The notes beneath the pieces are model-generated. The model was not told the DNA's origin. It saw only the letters and a program-made list of their open reading frames with translations, and did not search any database. Source: Hevea brasiliensis (lineage: Eukaryota > Streptophyta > Magnoliopsida > Malpighiales > Euphorbiaceae). Taken from it: a DNA stretch of 64,000 nucleotides. The stretch lies in NCBI RefSeq assembly GCF_030052815.1, contig NC_079509.1, positions 41,782,750 through 41,846,749 on the forward strand. The letters run 5' to 3'. Below, piece by piece: positions 37,931 to 49,148 of the stretch; position 1 is the stretch's first letter, and each line of letters opens with the position of its first letter. The position numbers and the translations under genes are program-made.

Positions 37931-38866
37931 TTGGACTCAAATTCTGAATATCCTGTTATTATCAATGCCAGTCTATTTGAAATAGAAAAGGAAAAATTGC
38001 TAAGGGTGCTTAGGACCCATAGCAAAAGCATAAGGTATAAAATAGAAGACCTGAAGAGGATTAATCCTTTCATTTGCATGCCTAGGATACCTATGGGAGA
38101 AAACAGTAAACCCATTATTGAACATCAAAGAAGACTTAACCCAAACATGAAAGAAGTAGTAAAAAAGAAAATTCTGAAACTATTAGATGCAGGTATTATA
38201 TACCCAATTTTTTATAGCAAATGCGTTAGTCTAGTGTATGTAGTGCTTAAGAAAGTTGGGACAACAGTCATTCAAAATGCAAACGATAACTAATCCCTAC
38301 TAGGGTAGTTACTGGTTGGCGTATGTCCATAGATTATAGGAAATTGAATAGTGCCACCAGAAAGGACTATTTTCCTCTTCCTTTCATAGATCAAATTTTA
38401 GAAAGACTAGTAAAGCATTCCTACTTCTGCTATCTAGATGGGTATTTGGGATTTTTTCAAATTCCTATTCACTTAGAAGACTAAGAAAATACCACATTCA
38501 CATGCCCTTATGGAACATTTGCATATAGAAGAATGCCTTTTGGTCTTTGTAATGCCCCCGCTACTTTCTAAAGATGTATGATGGCCATCTTTTCTGATTA
38601 TATTAAAAATATTATGGAAGTTTTTATGGATGATTTTTTTGTCTATGGAACTACTTTTGATGATTGCCTAGCTAACTTATCCAAAGTATTGCAAAAATGT
38701 GAAGAATCAAACTTGCTCCTAAATTGGGAAAATGTCACTTCATGGTAAGGAAAGGTATAGTTCTGGGACATTTGATATCAGAAAGAGGAATTGAAGTTGA
38801 TAAGGTGAAAATTGAAATCATTGAAAAGATGCCACCACCAACATCAATCAAAGGAGTATGAAGCTT
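37931..38866 (+). pseudogene. pol: Athila reverse transcriptase
   Basis: The open part 37931-38290 contains the pre-RT and RT entry (EHQRRLNPNMKEVVKKKILK, LLDAGIIYPI). Beyond a stop, RT motifs continue in pieces: DYRKLN (about 38335), RRMPFGLCNAP (about 38530) and the catalytic FMDDF (about 38625), with both aspartates. Several stops and at least one frame change separate them. VGFYRRFIKDF near 38876 marks the end of RT. Confidence 0.82.
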
Positions 38867-38867
38867 T

Positions 38868-41640
38868 TTGGGACATGTAGGCTTCTATAGAAGATTCATT
38901 AAAGATTTTTCCAAAATAGCTAAGCCACTTACCAACTTGTTAAGTCAAAATGTTCCCTTTGATTTTGATGAAAATTGCCTTGTCTCCTTCAACAGGATCA
39001 AAGAAGCCCTAATTTCAGCACCAATAATGCAACCACCAAATTGGGAGCTACCGTTCGAAGTGATGTGTGATGCAAGTGACTATGCAGTTGGTGAAGGAGC
39101 GGAAGCATGAAAAACACAAGTTTAGATCATTGAAATTCAAAATTTTTCTTCTAGGGTCCATGCATCATGCAAGATTTATTTTTATCTATTTGATTTCAAT
39201 GATAAACAGCATATTAAAACTCTTTTAATATATTTTTGAATCTACATTTGCCATTTAAGATTTTAGAATTAACAGATTAATTTATTAGAACCCTAGATTA
39301 GATCAAGATCAAGTGCACTAACCTGTTTGATGCACTGCAGTGTGTTTAGCACCTTTGGGATACACCTAGGACACCAGATGTTGTCCCTCTAGCTTGTCCA
39401 AACCAAGATCACCAATGGCAGCCCCTTGAACAGCTTCTAAAGCTTTTCCAATCAATTAGAAAATCTAGTTTTTCCTTTTGAGAGATTACAGATGTAAACA
39501 GGACACTAGAAACGATTTCTAGAATTTTTAATTCAAGAGATTATTGGGAAATCTCTTTGAATTGATGAGAGATGAAGAAGATGAAACGGAGAGGTGCTTT
39601 GGGGTGGCACCAATGAAACAAATAGCAGCTAGGTATTTTTATTTTTCTTTTCATCCTTTCCCTTATATAGCTAGGTCACCACTTAAAACCCTTGTCACAT
39701 GTCACCTTCTGATTGGCTCTAGGTTTAATTGACCCAATCACATTGTGACAAGTGTTAAACCTATATTTAATCTTTACTTTAATCATCTTACATGATTAAA
39801 AGACAAATGGAAAGCTTATGTGTAGTGCCATGTGTCACCATCTCATGGTGCCACATGTCACCCTCTGAAATGACCAAAATACTCTTGTGTCTTAATTCTG
39901 AGTTCTCAACCCAAAATAATTATTTCTCTTCTTCTAATCAATTTATATCAAATATAAATTAATTAATTAATCTCTATTAATTAATTACTCAATAATTAAA
40001 TTCATATTTAAACACTTTAAATACAAATTTAACTTATACTATACATCCAATAACCTAGATTTGGTTTCAAGCCATGCTAGGGACTTTGCAATCTAATTGC
40101 AAACCAAACCTATTTAATTAATTAATTAAACTCTTTAATTAATTAATTAAATCATATTTAATTTGGTGATTACTTGTATATGTGTGTGACTTACTAGGCT
40201 CATTACTAATTGACAATGAGACATGATATCAACTCTTAATATCATCAAAACTCTTTCTTACCATAAATGATTTCTCTAAATCATTTTATGCACCTCATAG
40301 ACCATGGTTAACACCTAGCATAGCATGCCATGGCCACCCAATTAGTAATAAGGTTTACCTTAAATGAACCTATAATCATATGTTAACATACATTAGAATC
40401 TCTCTGTTACAAGATCCCAATTCGAGCTAGAGTCATGGTTTATGTCAAACCCCATTTGCTATGAATATTATGTTCTCTTTTAATTCCAGTTCTTGATTAA
40501 AAAGATTTTCTCATCAGAAACTCTTTTCTGAATAAATTTATTTGTCCTAGCCAGGAACTTGAAACATCAAGAACAATTAAATAAACATATGATTTTATCC
40601 CTATTTACTTAGAGAAACAGATTCCATCTTGATCAACACCTACCTCCATATATAACTAGTAGGAGCCAACACATGCCCATATACCCATACACAGTACAAG
40701 TATGAAAGTAGTATCAAACTCAAACCACCTATATACAAGATAACTGTGCTATCTCAGGTCTAAAGATTATATACACTGATATGATTTATGACAATAGATT
40801 GACAAGAATAAACTCCATGTGCTTGTCATAAATGTCACTGGTTCGACCTACTTATCATGTATAAGTGCCTATCATGTTTGTTATATGGCATGAGACTCAC
40901 CATTCCATCTTATTTACATCTCATATAAATAACTTAGGAACAAACATGATTACAATCTTTCTGAATAAATCGTGTCCTTATCGTGAAGTATCCTCGATTG
41001 TGAACCTATTTATGATACTTTGTGCTAGAAATACTGTCACTCATATTCTTAACAACTTAATAATAGAATTTCTGACAAAATATCAATGGACCTTTTCTAT
41101 TACACATAAATATATTATGTAAATGGAAAAGTGAAAATGCCTTTCATTAATAAAAATATGTACAAGATACATACTAAATGATATGCTCTAGGGCATACTA
41201 CTAACAGTTGGAGCATGCTCTGGCAAAGAAAAGATAAAAAGCTCCACGCCATTTATTATGCTAGCAAGACACTCGATGATGCACAAATCAATTATGCTAC
41301 CGCAGAAAAGGAATTCCTAGCAGTAGTGTTTGTAATTGATAAATTCAGATCCTACTTAATTGAGTCAAAAGTCATTGTATTCACAGATCATGTTGCCATC
41401 CAATACCTTTTGAACAAGAAGGAGGCAAAACCAAGGCTGATTTGATGGATTTTACTCCTATAAGAATTTGACCTTGAAATCAAGGACAAAAAGGAATCCA
41501 AAAATGTAGTAGCTGACCATCTCTCAAGGCTAAAACTGGAATACACATGGGACATTGAGGATTTTCCAATTGATGATTCATTTCCTGATGAGCAATTACT
41601 AGCATTCTCATAAGCTCCATAGTATGTTGACTTTGTTAAT
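38868..41640 (+). pseudogene. pol: Athila RNase H, split by a copia solo LTR
   Basis: The N-terminal half, 38868-39091, ends at VMCDASDYAVG, carrying the first catalytic Asp. The solo LTR 39092-41206 then interrupts. The C-terminal half resumes at 41207 and is open at 41215-41442: [37 protein letters not shown] with the catalytic Glu, and [12 protein letters not shown] with Asp. Stops at 41443 and near 41461 follow, then KNVVADHLSR with the last Asp. Confidence 0.85.
39092..41206 (-). mobile_element. Solo LTR of the copia family, inverted, in Athila RNase H
   Basis: On the plus strand TGAAGG at 39092 to CTAACA at 41206, 2115 bp, with a perfect target duplication GTTGG (39087-39091 and 41207-41211). 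It is a diverged relative of the LTRs at 20121 and 28073: it shares the AT palindrome (40113-40151), the CACATG/CATGTG inverted repeat near 39835 and the terminal GCCCTAGAGCAT-type block (here reversed at about 41185). No internal domain, hence a solo LTR. Confidence 0.9.
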
Positions 41641-42909
41641 TTTCTTGTATGCAGGGTATTGCCCCCAAACATAACTTATCAACAAAAGAAGAAATTTCTG
41701 CATGATGTACGGTTCTACACATGGGAGGAAGCTCTGCTTTACAAGAGATGTAATGATGGGATAATAAGAAGATGCATACCGAAAGAGGAAATAGAGAGCA
41801 TTCTGCAACACTGCCATTCATCATTATATGGAGGACACTTTATCACCTCAAAAATAGCAGCTAAGGTTTTGTAAGTAGGGTTTTACTGGCCACATCTGTT
41901 TAAGGATGTAAGGTCCTTTGTGCTAGCTTGTGATCAATGCCAGAGAATGGGAAATATTTCAAGAAGGAATGAGATATACCTGCATGGAATACTTGAGGTC
42001 GAATTGTTTAATGTGTAGGGAATAGACTTCATGGGCCCATTCCCAACTTCCTTTGGAAACAAGTATATCCTAGTTGGCATTGACTATGTGTCAAAATGGG
42101 TAGAAGCAGTAACCACACCAACAAATGAGGCAAGAGTGGTAATGAAATTCCTTAGAAAGAACATCTTCACAAGATTTGGCTCACCAAGAGTGATAATCAA
42201 CGATGGAGGAAGTCACTTATGTAATCGACAATTTGAGAATTTATTGAAGAAATATGGAGTAACTCACAAAGCGGCAACTCTTTACCATCCTCAAACCAGT
42301 GGCCAAGTAGAAATTTCATATCGGGAGCTAAAACACATCCTTGAGAAGACAGTCAATTGCTCAAGGAAAGACTGGTCCATAAAACTAGATGATGCATTGT
42401 GGGCATATCGCATTGCATATAAAACTCCCAGAACAATACCCTTCTGCTTGGTCTATGAGAAGGCTTGCCACCTACCCGTCGAACTTGAACACAAAGCCTA
42501 TTGGGCCATCCAAACCCTAAACTATGACCTAAAAGCTGCTGGTGAAAAAAGACTTCTACAGCTCAATGAGCTGGAAGAGATAAGACAGGATGCTTATGAA
42601 AATGCCAGGATCTTCAAGGACAAAACCAAAAGATGGCACGACAAGCACATATCGAGGAAGGAAATCAAAGAAGGGGATCTTGTCCTGTTGTTCAACTCCA
42701 GATTAAAACTCTTTCCAGGGAAGCTGAAATTAAGATGGTCCGGACCCTTTAAGGTAACCCAAGTCTTTTCGCATAGAGCAGTAGAAGTGTGAAGTGAAAC
42801 CTCAGGCGCATTTAAAGTCAATGGGTAGAGGCTGAAGCCTTACTTTCAAGGAGAACCCATAGAAAAGGGAGTCAATTGCACCTTTGAAAACCCTCCAGAC
42901 AGATCATGA
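41641..42909 (+). pseudogene. pol: Athila integrase
   Basis: N-terminal zinc domain at 41659-41960: HCHSSLYGGHF, then after a stop at 41872, CDQC (HHCC). Catalytic core at 42031-42790 in one 253-codon open stretch: Asp in DFMGPF, Asp in INDGGSHL, Glu in SGQVEIS, then [10 protein letters not shown] and the C-terminal [17 protein letters not shown], the GPF/Y-like module. A stop at 42790 and another near 42828 cut the tail, which runs to about 42909. No chromodomain, as expected for Athila. The 253-codon part is one of the better preserved coding segments in the window. Confidence 0.88.
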
Positions 42910-43683
42910 AAGATAAAAGCAAAGTCCAGCTAAAGACTATAAATAAGCTCTTTTTTGGAGGTAACCCAAATTTTTATGAACTTTCCTTCTTTCCCTTTCT
43001 TATTTTAATTTTTGTTCTATATTCATTTATGTTTTATTTTATAGGACCCCCAAGACATCAATTCTGAAAAAGCAAGGAACTGAAAGCAAGAGAGAAGAGG
43101 AATTGTCAAGCCAAACCACACAAGAGTAAATTAAACAAAACCGGGGAAGTAATCATGCTATTAATTCTTGCATTCATCTTATTTATATAAATAGGAATGG
43201 TCTGAGCACTTGATTTAATAATAAAAAAAAAAGTGAAAGGGTTACATGGTCCGTGTAATAATTTACATGCACTGTGTAACATTCTGGAGACCGGGAGTAA
43301 GGCAACATAAGGCTACAAGAAGTTACACCGGTCCCCGATGTAAATTGCACAGGCCGTGTAACATATTTAGCAAGACAACTTAAGAGAAAGGGAGTTACAC
43401 GGATCCCAGAGCTAATTTACATCAGCCGTGTATCTTAGCGAAAGTTAAAATTTTTGGACAGAGAATTACACAGGTCTACATGTTGGGACCTGTGTATCAC
43501 ATCGCAGAATCGACACCTAAAGCGCGAAACGAAGGGTCACAACGACCCTTTAAATTCACCTCTCATCCTTAAACCATTCCCCATGCCAAAATCCTCCCTA
43601 TCCACCTCTCCTAGCCTATAAAAACCTCTCAAATCTCCTCTCCCCTCACCAAACCCTAGCTTTCTCTCTCCCAAAAGTCTCCA
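42910..43683 (+). repeat. Athila spacer with ACACGG/CCGTGT-type motifs
   Basis: Noncoding stretch between integrase and the 3' ORF. Motifs like those in the 5' LTR recur: GGTCCGTGTAA (about 43248), AGTTACACCGG (about 43321), AGGCCGTGTAAC (about 43352), AGTTACACGG (about 43392), CAGCCGTGTAT (about 43424) and ACCTGTGTAT (about 43489). It is followed by a C-rich run and TCTCTCTC leader-like sequence just before the ATG at 43684. Confidence 0.6.
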
Positions 43684-44249
43684 ATGGCTCTTACAAAGAG
43701 ACCAGCAAGAAGAGTGGGCTCTCCCTCAAGGTAAGGAACCAGTTCTTCACCCTCACCCCCTCAACCATCACCATAACGCCTAAGAACAAGGGCCACACCA
43801 CCTCTACCACCTCCACCGCAACCCCAATAGCCACCACAGTAGGAAATTTCCATTCTTTGGGGATTCTGCGACAACACCCATAGAGATTTGTGCACCCAGC
43901 TTCACACCCGAAAAATAATCTCAATAAAATATATGGATTTTGGGCTGCTGGAACAAATAGGGCTGTGAGAAGAAATCAACGGACTCCTTGACAGCATTAG
44001 GTAGACCAGATTCGCCCAACTCCAATTCCCTGCCTATCGAGACACCACATTAGAGTTTATGGGGAGCTTCAGGGCCACTTTATGGCCCACTGATGGGAGG
44101 ACAGGGGAAGAATTGAATTTTGGCTCCTTAGTGTCGACCGGGTAATGAATATGGATAAGTTCAACGCCATCTTCAGATTTGACAGCACTGGACATCAAGA
44201 AATCCCGCAAAACCGGATGGTCTACAATAGCATTGACTTCTGGCATTCT
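43684..44249 (+). pseudogene. Athila 3' ORF (ORF-1-like), truncated by T2
   Basis: Starts MALTKRPARRVGSPS at 43684, a basic N-terminus, then a Ser/Pro-rich part with several stops. From about 43940 the reading changes to EEINGLLDSI, TRFAQLQFPAYRDTTLEF and FRATLWPTDGRTGEELNF, characteristic of the ATHILA ORF-1 family found downstream of pol in Athila elements; its molecular role is not established. A further frame change gives NMDKFNAIFRF and VYNSIDFWHS, ending where T2 begins. Stops and shifts make it a pseudogene; the remainder should resume after T2's right end. Confidence 0.72.
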
Positions 44250-46669
44250 TATCACGACCCAACCTACGAGCCAGACCAGCACTAGGACCTGGACCAGCCT
44301 AAAGCCCCCGAGGCCTGGAGTAAGCCTTATTGTTCCTAAACCCATGACCAGGCCCACAATTTAGGCCCAATATGCATATAAAATAATTTAAATTAAACTA
44401 TTATAATTTTATTTCGAGCCGACTTAACCCAATAATTATCCGAATCTAAATTAGGGGAGCCCAGCTTAACCCTGTTACATCATTTACAAACTATTTAAAA
44501 CTCATAAAAAAATTTTATTTATTAACACAAAAACTTAAATTCATACAGTCCAAATTCATACAGTCCTTGACAGGATTAATGCTATTACTAGTACATGCAG
44601 AGTTCTAAATTATAAATTTAGATAATAATAAAATAGTTAAGTAATTTTTCATAACCTGCGAGGAAAGGAACAGGTTATTCTAAAAAAGGTCTCCTATTGT
44701 AGCCTACAAAAAATAAGGTGAACTGGAGTGAGCGTTCGACTCAAAGAGTAAAATACCGATTTTAAGCACAATTTCTATAGTTATATAAAGCTAATGCATC
44801 CTAAAGAGTGGAATTCAACACTTTCATAATTTTCATACAAATCACATCATAGCAGCAAAAAGGTAATTTGGAGCACTCACACACCCAGTAAGGTTCAAAC
44901 AGTACATATATGGGAGCTGATTTTCCTATATAGCCCTCTTAATCTAACCTCTGCCAACGAGTGTCTCTTAAGCCAGACTTTCGCTTAATAAACCAAATGC
45001 AAGGGTTAGCAAGTGTCTCTCAAGCCGTGCCTACCCCGACTTATCCATAAAAGGACTGGGTCCCAGCGAGTGTCTCTCAAGCCGCGTCTACCCGTCCTGT
45101 CCATAACCCATATCACACACCACACGCATGCCAACGCACTCACACTGCTCCAAATTACCATAAAACAACATTGATGAGCATTTCATCAATCAAAGATGCA
45201 ACATATAACATGCCTAGCATTTAACTACATAAATATATTTATAGATCCATGAGCATGCCTGAACATATAGTAATATTGAAATTATAATTAAAATCAATAT
45301 TTTACTTACAGTACACCGAGGACTATTGCAGCTGCTAGATGGAGGAAAATAGCTGACCTCAATCACCTAATTAATTATACTATAAATTTATTAGTACTAA
45401 GTCAAAATAAAACTCTAAAGAGATAACAGACAGCCTAATTCATACCAAAAATCCAGCAGAGTTTTCCTTATACCTAGGACCTACCCAACCTGCAAAAGTA
45501 GTTCAAATAACACTTCTAAACTTAATCCATATCTCATCATCATTATATGGCCCCTCCTGGGCCCTTCAAACTAGTCAATACTTACAATCTTAAAAATTAC
45601 GTTTTAGTCCCTATAATTGACATTTTGTAAAGATCCACTCAAACAAGCTCTAAAAAATCTAAAATTTTGTTCTGCGATCCTTAGCAATATTATAAGGCTA
45701 TTGCAATAGGAATCAAAATTTTTTGATCATCCATAAATATTTTATGAATTTTATTTACAAGATAAAAATTAAGCAATATAGAGTTCGTATTTACCTATGT
45801 CAAATCTGACAATTGGAACATGTCCAGAACGTTTGAAAATATTAGGATTGACTATAATATTGACCACGTTTTGAGACGGGCCATCGGGCAGCCGAATTTG
45901 GCTAAAAATTATGGTCCCGGCGTTGATAAGCTATCCTCGATCTGATTACACCTAAATAAATTTCAAATTTTGTTAATAATTATCATAAAATTATTTTAAA
46001 ATTTGGGAATCGAAAAAGTTCAAAAATCTCACCAAGCGATCTGGACCGTCCGATTATTGCCTTTTTCAAACGATGTCCGATCGGAGCAGGACTGGTCCTA
46101 TCTTGAAGATTTCGCCATCCTGAGTCCATCGGTGGTCTCAGATTTTTGATCCGATAGTCGGATCACTGGTAAAATGATCGAAAACTGATGAAACCCACAT
46201 GATTTTTTCTCAACTTTTCCTCGCCAGATCGTCTCTCTCCGCTACCATTGGAGGTGAGGCTAGTTGGGACTTGAAGCTTGCTGTGCTAGGAGTTGAACAA
46301 GCCCTCCCTTGGTAGAAACAACCATCGGACGACGCCAGAATGAAGTCGAAAAGTAGCTGCCTTGCACACGCTTCTGTCTCCCTCTCCCTCCTTTCTTGCT
46401 GCTATGGTGGTCCTTGTCGGTGTCCATGGTTGCTAGAGGGTGGCCGGTCAGTGCGAGGGGTTGCTGGGGAAGGCGGCTAGAACCTTGGCCGGCGGTGATG
46501 GTGGTTGGCCGGAGAAAAAAATGGGAGAGAAGATGAGCGAACGGGAAAGAGAAAAGAAAGGTAGGGGGGGGGGTGTGTTCCCGTTTCTGGTTCTTTCATT
46601 TTTTTTTTTTTTTGTGATTGACAAATGAGGGTGCACTGCAACTGAAATTGCAGTTGTCACATCACCCTC

Positions 46670-46718
<49 letters not shown>

Positions 46719-47130
46719 CTTTAACATTTAAATTCATTTAAATATAATATTTTATTTAAAACACTTTATCAAATCTCTAATCAAATCAATATTAAGATAT
46801 TATTAATATTTATAATAAACTCTTACTTCATAAATTAATTAAACATAGTAATATTATTAATAATAATAAGAATAATTACATTAAATTTAAAAATATTTAA
46901 ACATAAAATTATAATAAAAATTCAATATTTCTAAAGATTAAATCCAAAATAATTTTATAATGTATTAAAATGACTAAACAATTTTTAAGTAATTAAATAC
47001 ATAAATTATTTATTCTTTAGCTAATAATAAGATCAAGCACAACTTAATAAATTGTTAAAATCAATAAAATAATATTAAAATAATATTAAATTTATAATTT
47101 ATATTTTACATAAGAATTCGGATTGTTACA
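44250..47130 (-). repeat. 3' LTR of T2
   Basis: 2881 bp. The left end reads TATCACGACCC where the other LTR has TGTCAAGACCC, so the terminal dinucleotide is mutated. The right end is GATTGTTACA, followed by TTCTTTCCCCCTTAAG, the reverse complement of an excellent polypurine tract (47131-47146). In sense orientation the LTR has an AT-rich U3 with (TA)n, a hairpin, an A-tract and a GC-richer leader. The 62-codon frame at 46440-46628 is a low-complexity shadow of that leader. Confidence 0.88.
46626..46715 (-). repeat. Nested hairpin and (TA)22 in the T2 LTR
   Basis: TGAGGGTG (46626-46633) pairs with CACCCTCA (46663-46670), and inside it CAACTG (46639-46644) pairs with CAGTTG (46651-46656). Directly beside it, 46672-46715 is an uninterrupted (TA) microsatellite of 22 repeats. 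A T-run at about 46598-46613 (A-tract on the element's sense strand) lies on the other side. Confidence 0.85.
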
Positions 47131-48357
47131 TTCTTTCCCCCTTAAGAAAAATTCGTTCTCGAATTTTCAAATAAACAAGGGATAAGGAAAGAGAGATAGG
47201 ATAAGTGCGAGCATTTACTCCTTCAACTAAGCAAAATGATTAAAACACTTTATTCTCCAAACTTTTCGTGCACTATAGATCACATTTCTCTGCTCTCTGA
47301 TTTTATTGTAGTATCCTAACTGTCATCATATTTTACTAGAGATGCTCTTATCTCTTAACTACTCATTGACCATTTTTCTAACATCTCAAGTATTCACTAT
47401 ATCTCTCTGTACTTTACTTGATGTCTCTTAACTTCAATCAAACTTGGCACTTACCCCTCAACCTTCTGCTTCCCAAGGACACGACTTATGTTTTTTATCC
47501 TACAATATTCTATAAGATGTTTTCTGTAGCACCTATCATAGGTATCTTTATTCTAAATCTTTACTTGTCCTTTGACCTTAACGGTTAGTACCTGTGCATC
47601 TTCTCACTTTCATAATACTTCAAATTTCCAATCTATTTATATCATTACTAAAGTACTTTGACTAACCTCTGTCCATCTTATGTAATTAGTCAGGTAGAGT
47701 TTCCTCCAAGGGCCAAGTGTATCATTTATCAACATTGGAAAGTGAACTGGGTCTCTCCTTCTATGTGACAAAAGTGTTTGTGTTCATTGACAACCTAGTT
47801 AGTGCGACCTTATCATTTCCCACTCCTTCTGTGGAATGGAAGTATCTTGACTTCTTCCTAAAGCTTCTGATAGTGTGACATACCTTTTCATACATTGGCA
47901 CTTAGATCGAGGCCCTATTACTCCCTTAATCTATCATCTCACTATAACTTGTTTTAAACATCCCTCAGTGTATCCTTAGCATACTTACTCCTCCTTATTC
48001 TCCTCATTGTAACCAACTCTATTTCTGCTATTATTGATATCTTTTCATTCTGCTGTACTTATTCCTTAACCTTAGTCCTGTCTTAATTACTAGTTCCATT
48101 ACTTCTAGAATTCTAACCTTACAATTAACTCCTACCAGCACATTCTTCCATTATGTGACATTTATAATCGACCATAGAAAATTTCTTCCTGTATCTCTTT
48201 TCCCAACTTGACCTTCAGAATATTATTATTTCCTATTACCCTTTGTAGTAAATTACTCTTCATGGTTAGATAAGTATCCTTGAATCTATAATTTTTACTG
48301 GACTTTCATAGTAGTAAGAAATGAGTATTGTATTATAATCCTAGATAAGATATTTCA
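47131..48357 (-). other. T2 interior, left part
   Basis: Begins with the polypurine tract (minus strand). The rest is AT-rich with no ORF over 60 codons and no recognisable integrase or RT motif. The last 170 bases match T1. Bases 48353-48357 (TTTCA) are the target duplicated by the next insertion. Confidence 0.6.
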
Positions 48358-49140
48358 TGTAACACCCCTAACTGTATAGCCTGGTATATTTCACTGTTCC
48401 GATAACCGGTGTCAGTCTGGACAATTAAGGGGATTAGAATCACACTCAAGACAACTAGAGAAGCTATAAACACAAATAATTAGTAATGTCCAATTAGTTA
48501 AGTATAAACAAGAAAAATAGAACATAAGAAGTTAAACGAGCCGAGAGTCACAACGATGGGTGACCTTCTCGGGAAGGACTGCGAAGTCATTTTAAACTCA
48601 AATTTCGAACCGTAAAATGTGATGCCGCGGTCCTTAGGACCATTACGAACACAGTGGAAAAGAGAAAATCACAAAAAAGAATTGTTAAGCCGGTCAAATA
48701 ATTAGGTCAGGGAGCCGAAAGAAATATTGAATTATTTGCAAACCGGGATGAACTGGCGAAGGGCAATTTGGTCAATTGACCCCGAGAGCTGACTCCTGAC
48801 CTAAGTGTCAAATAAAATCGGAGAAAAGAAAATTTCGGAATCGAGAATTAAATTAAAGAACTAATAAAAAAATAAATAGAAAAAAAAAGAAAATGAAAAA
48901 GTGAAAAAAGTGATGACATCATGCATGACCTCATGCATGATGCAATAAATATGTAATTAACAAATTTAATTAAATTGATTTTTGGTCTTTCATAAGATAA
49001 AGACATAAAAAAAAAGAGAAAAAAAGAAAAGGAAAAAGTTTATTAAATCACCCTTATGACATCATCATGTGACAAAATTCATTTTAAATTTCCTACCTAA
49101 ATTGACTAAGTCAAAAACATTTTTTTTAAGACATAAAATG

Positions 49141-49148
49141 TATAAAAG
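49141..49148 (+). promoter_or_regulatory. TATA box of the 48358 chromovirus 5' LTR
   Basis: TATAAAAG followed by GG, about 30-60 bases before a pyrimidine-rich leader (CTTCTTCCTC, CTCTCCTCTTTC). The same spot in the 3' LTR reads CATAAAAG (57770). Transcription from here is inferred. Confidence 0.6.

Larger units (their letters stand above)
30539..44249 (+). mobile_element. Athila-like Ty3/gypsy element, 3' end outside the window
   Basis: Plus-strand element with 5' LTR, Asp-tRNA-type primer-binding site, gag, protease (DLGAS active site), RT with MDD box, RNase H, integrase and, after a spacer, a separate ORF with Athila ORF-1-like sequence. Lineage rests on the primer-binding site, DLGAS and the extra 3' ORF. 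It is split by solo LTRs at 32341-35471 and 39092-41206 and cut at 44250 by T2; its 3' LTR is expected to the right of T2, beyond 64000. Many stops throughout. The left boundary is an estimate from where similarity to T1 ends. Confidence 0.82.

Noticed and set aside
44034..44364. ORFs on both strands across the T2 left end
   Set aside because: They cross the junction between the Athila 3' ORF and the T2 LTR, so any fusion is accidental.
46440..46660. ORFs at 46440 (+) and 46448 (-)
   Set aside because: Low-complexity frames of the GC-richer LTR leader ending in a T-run.
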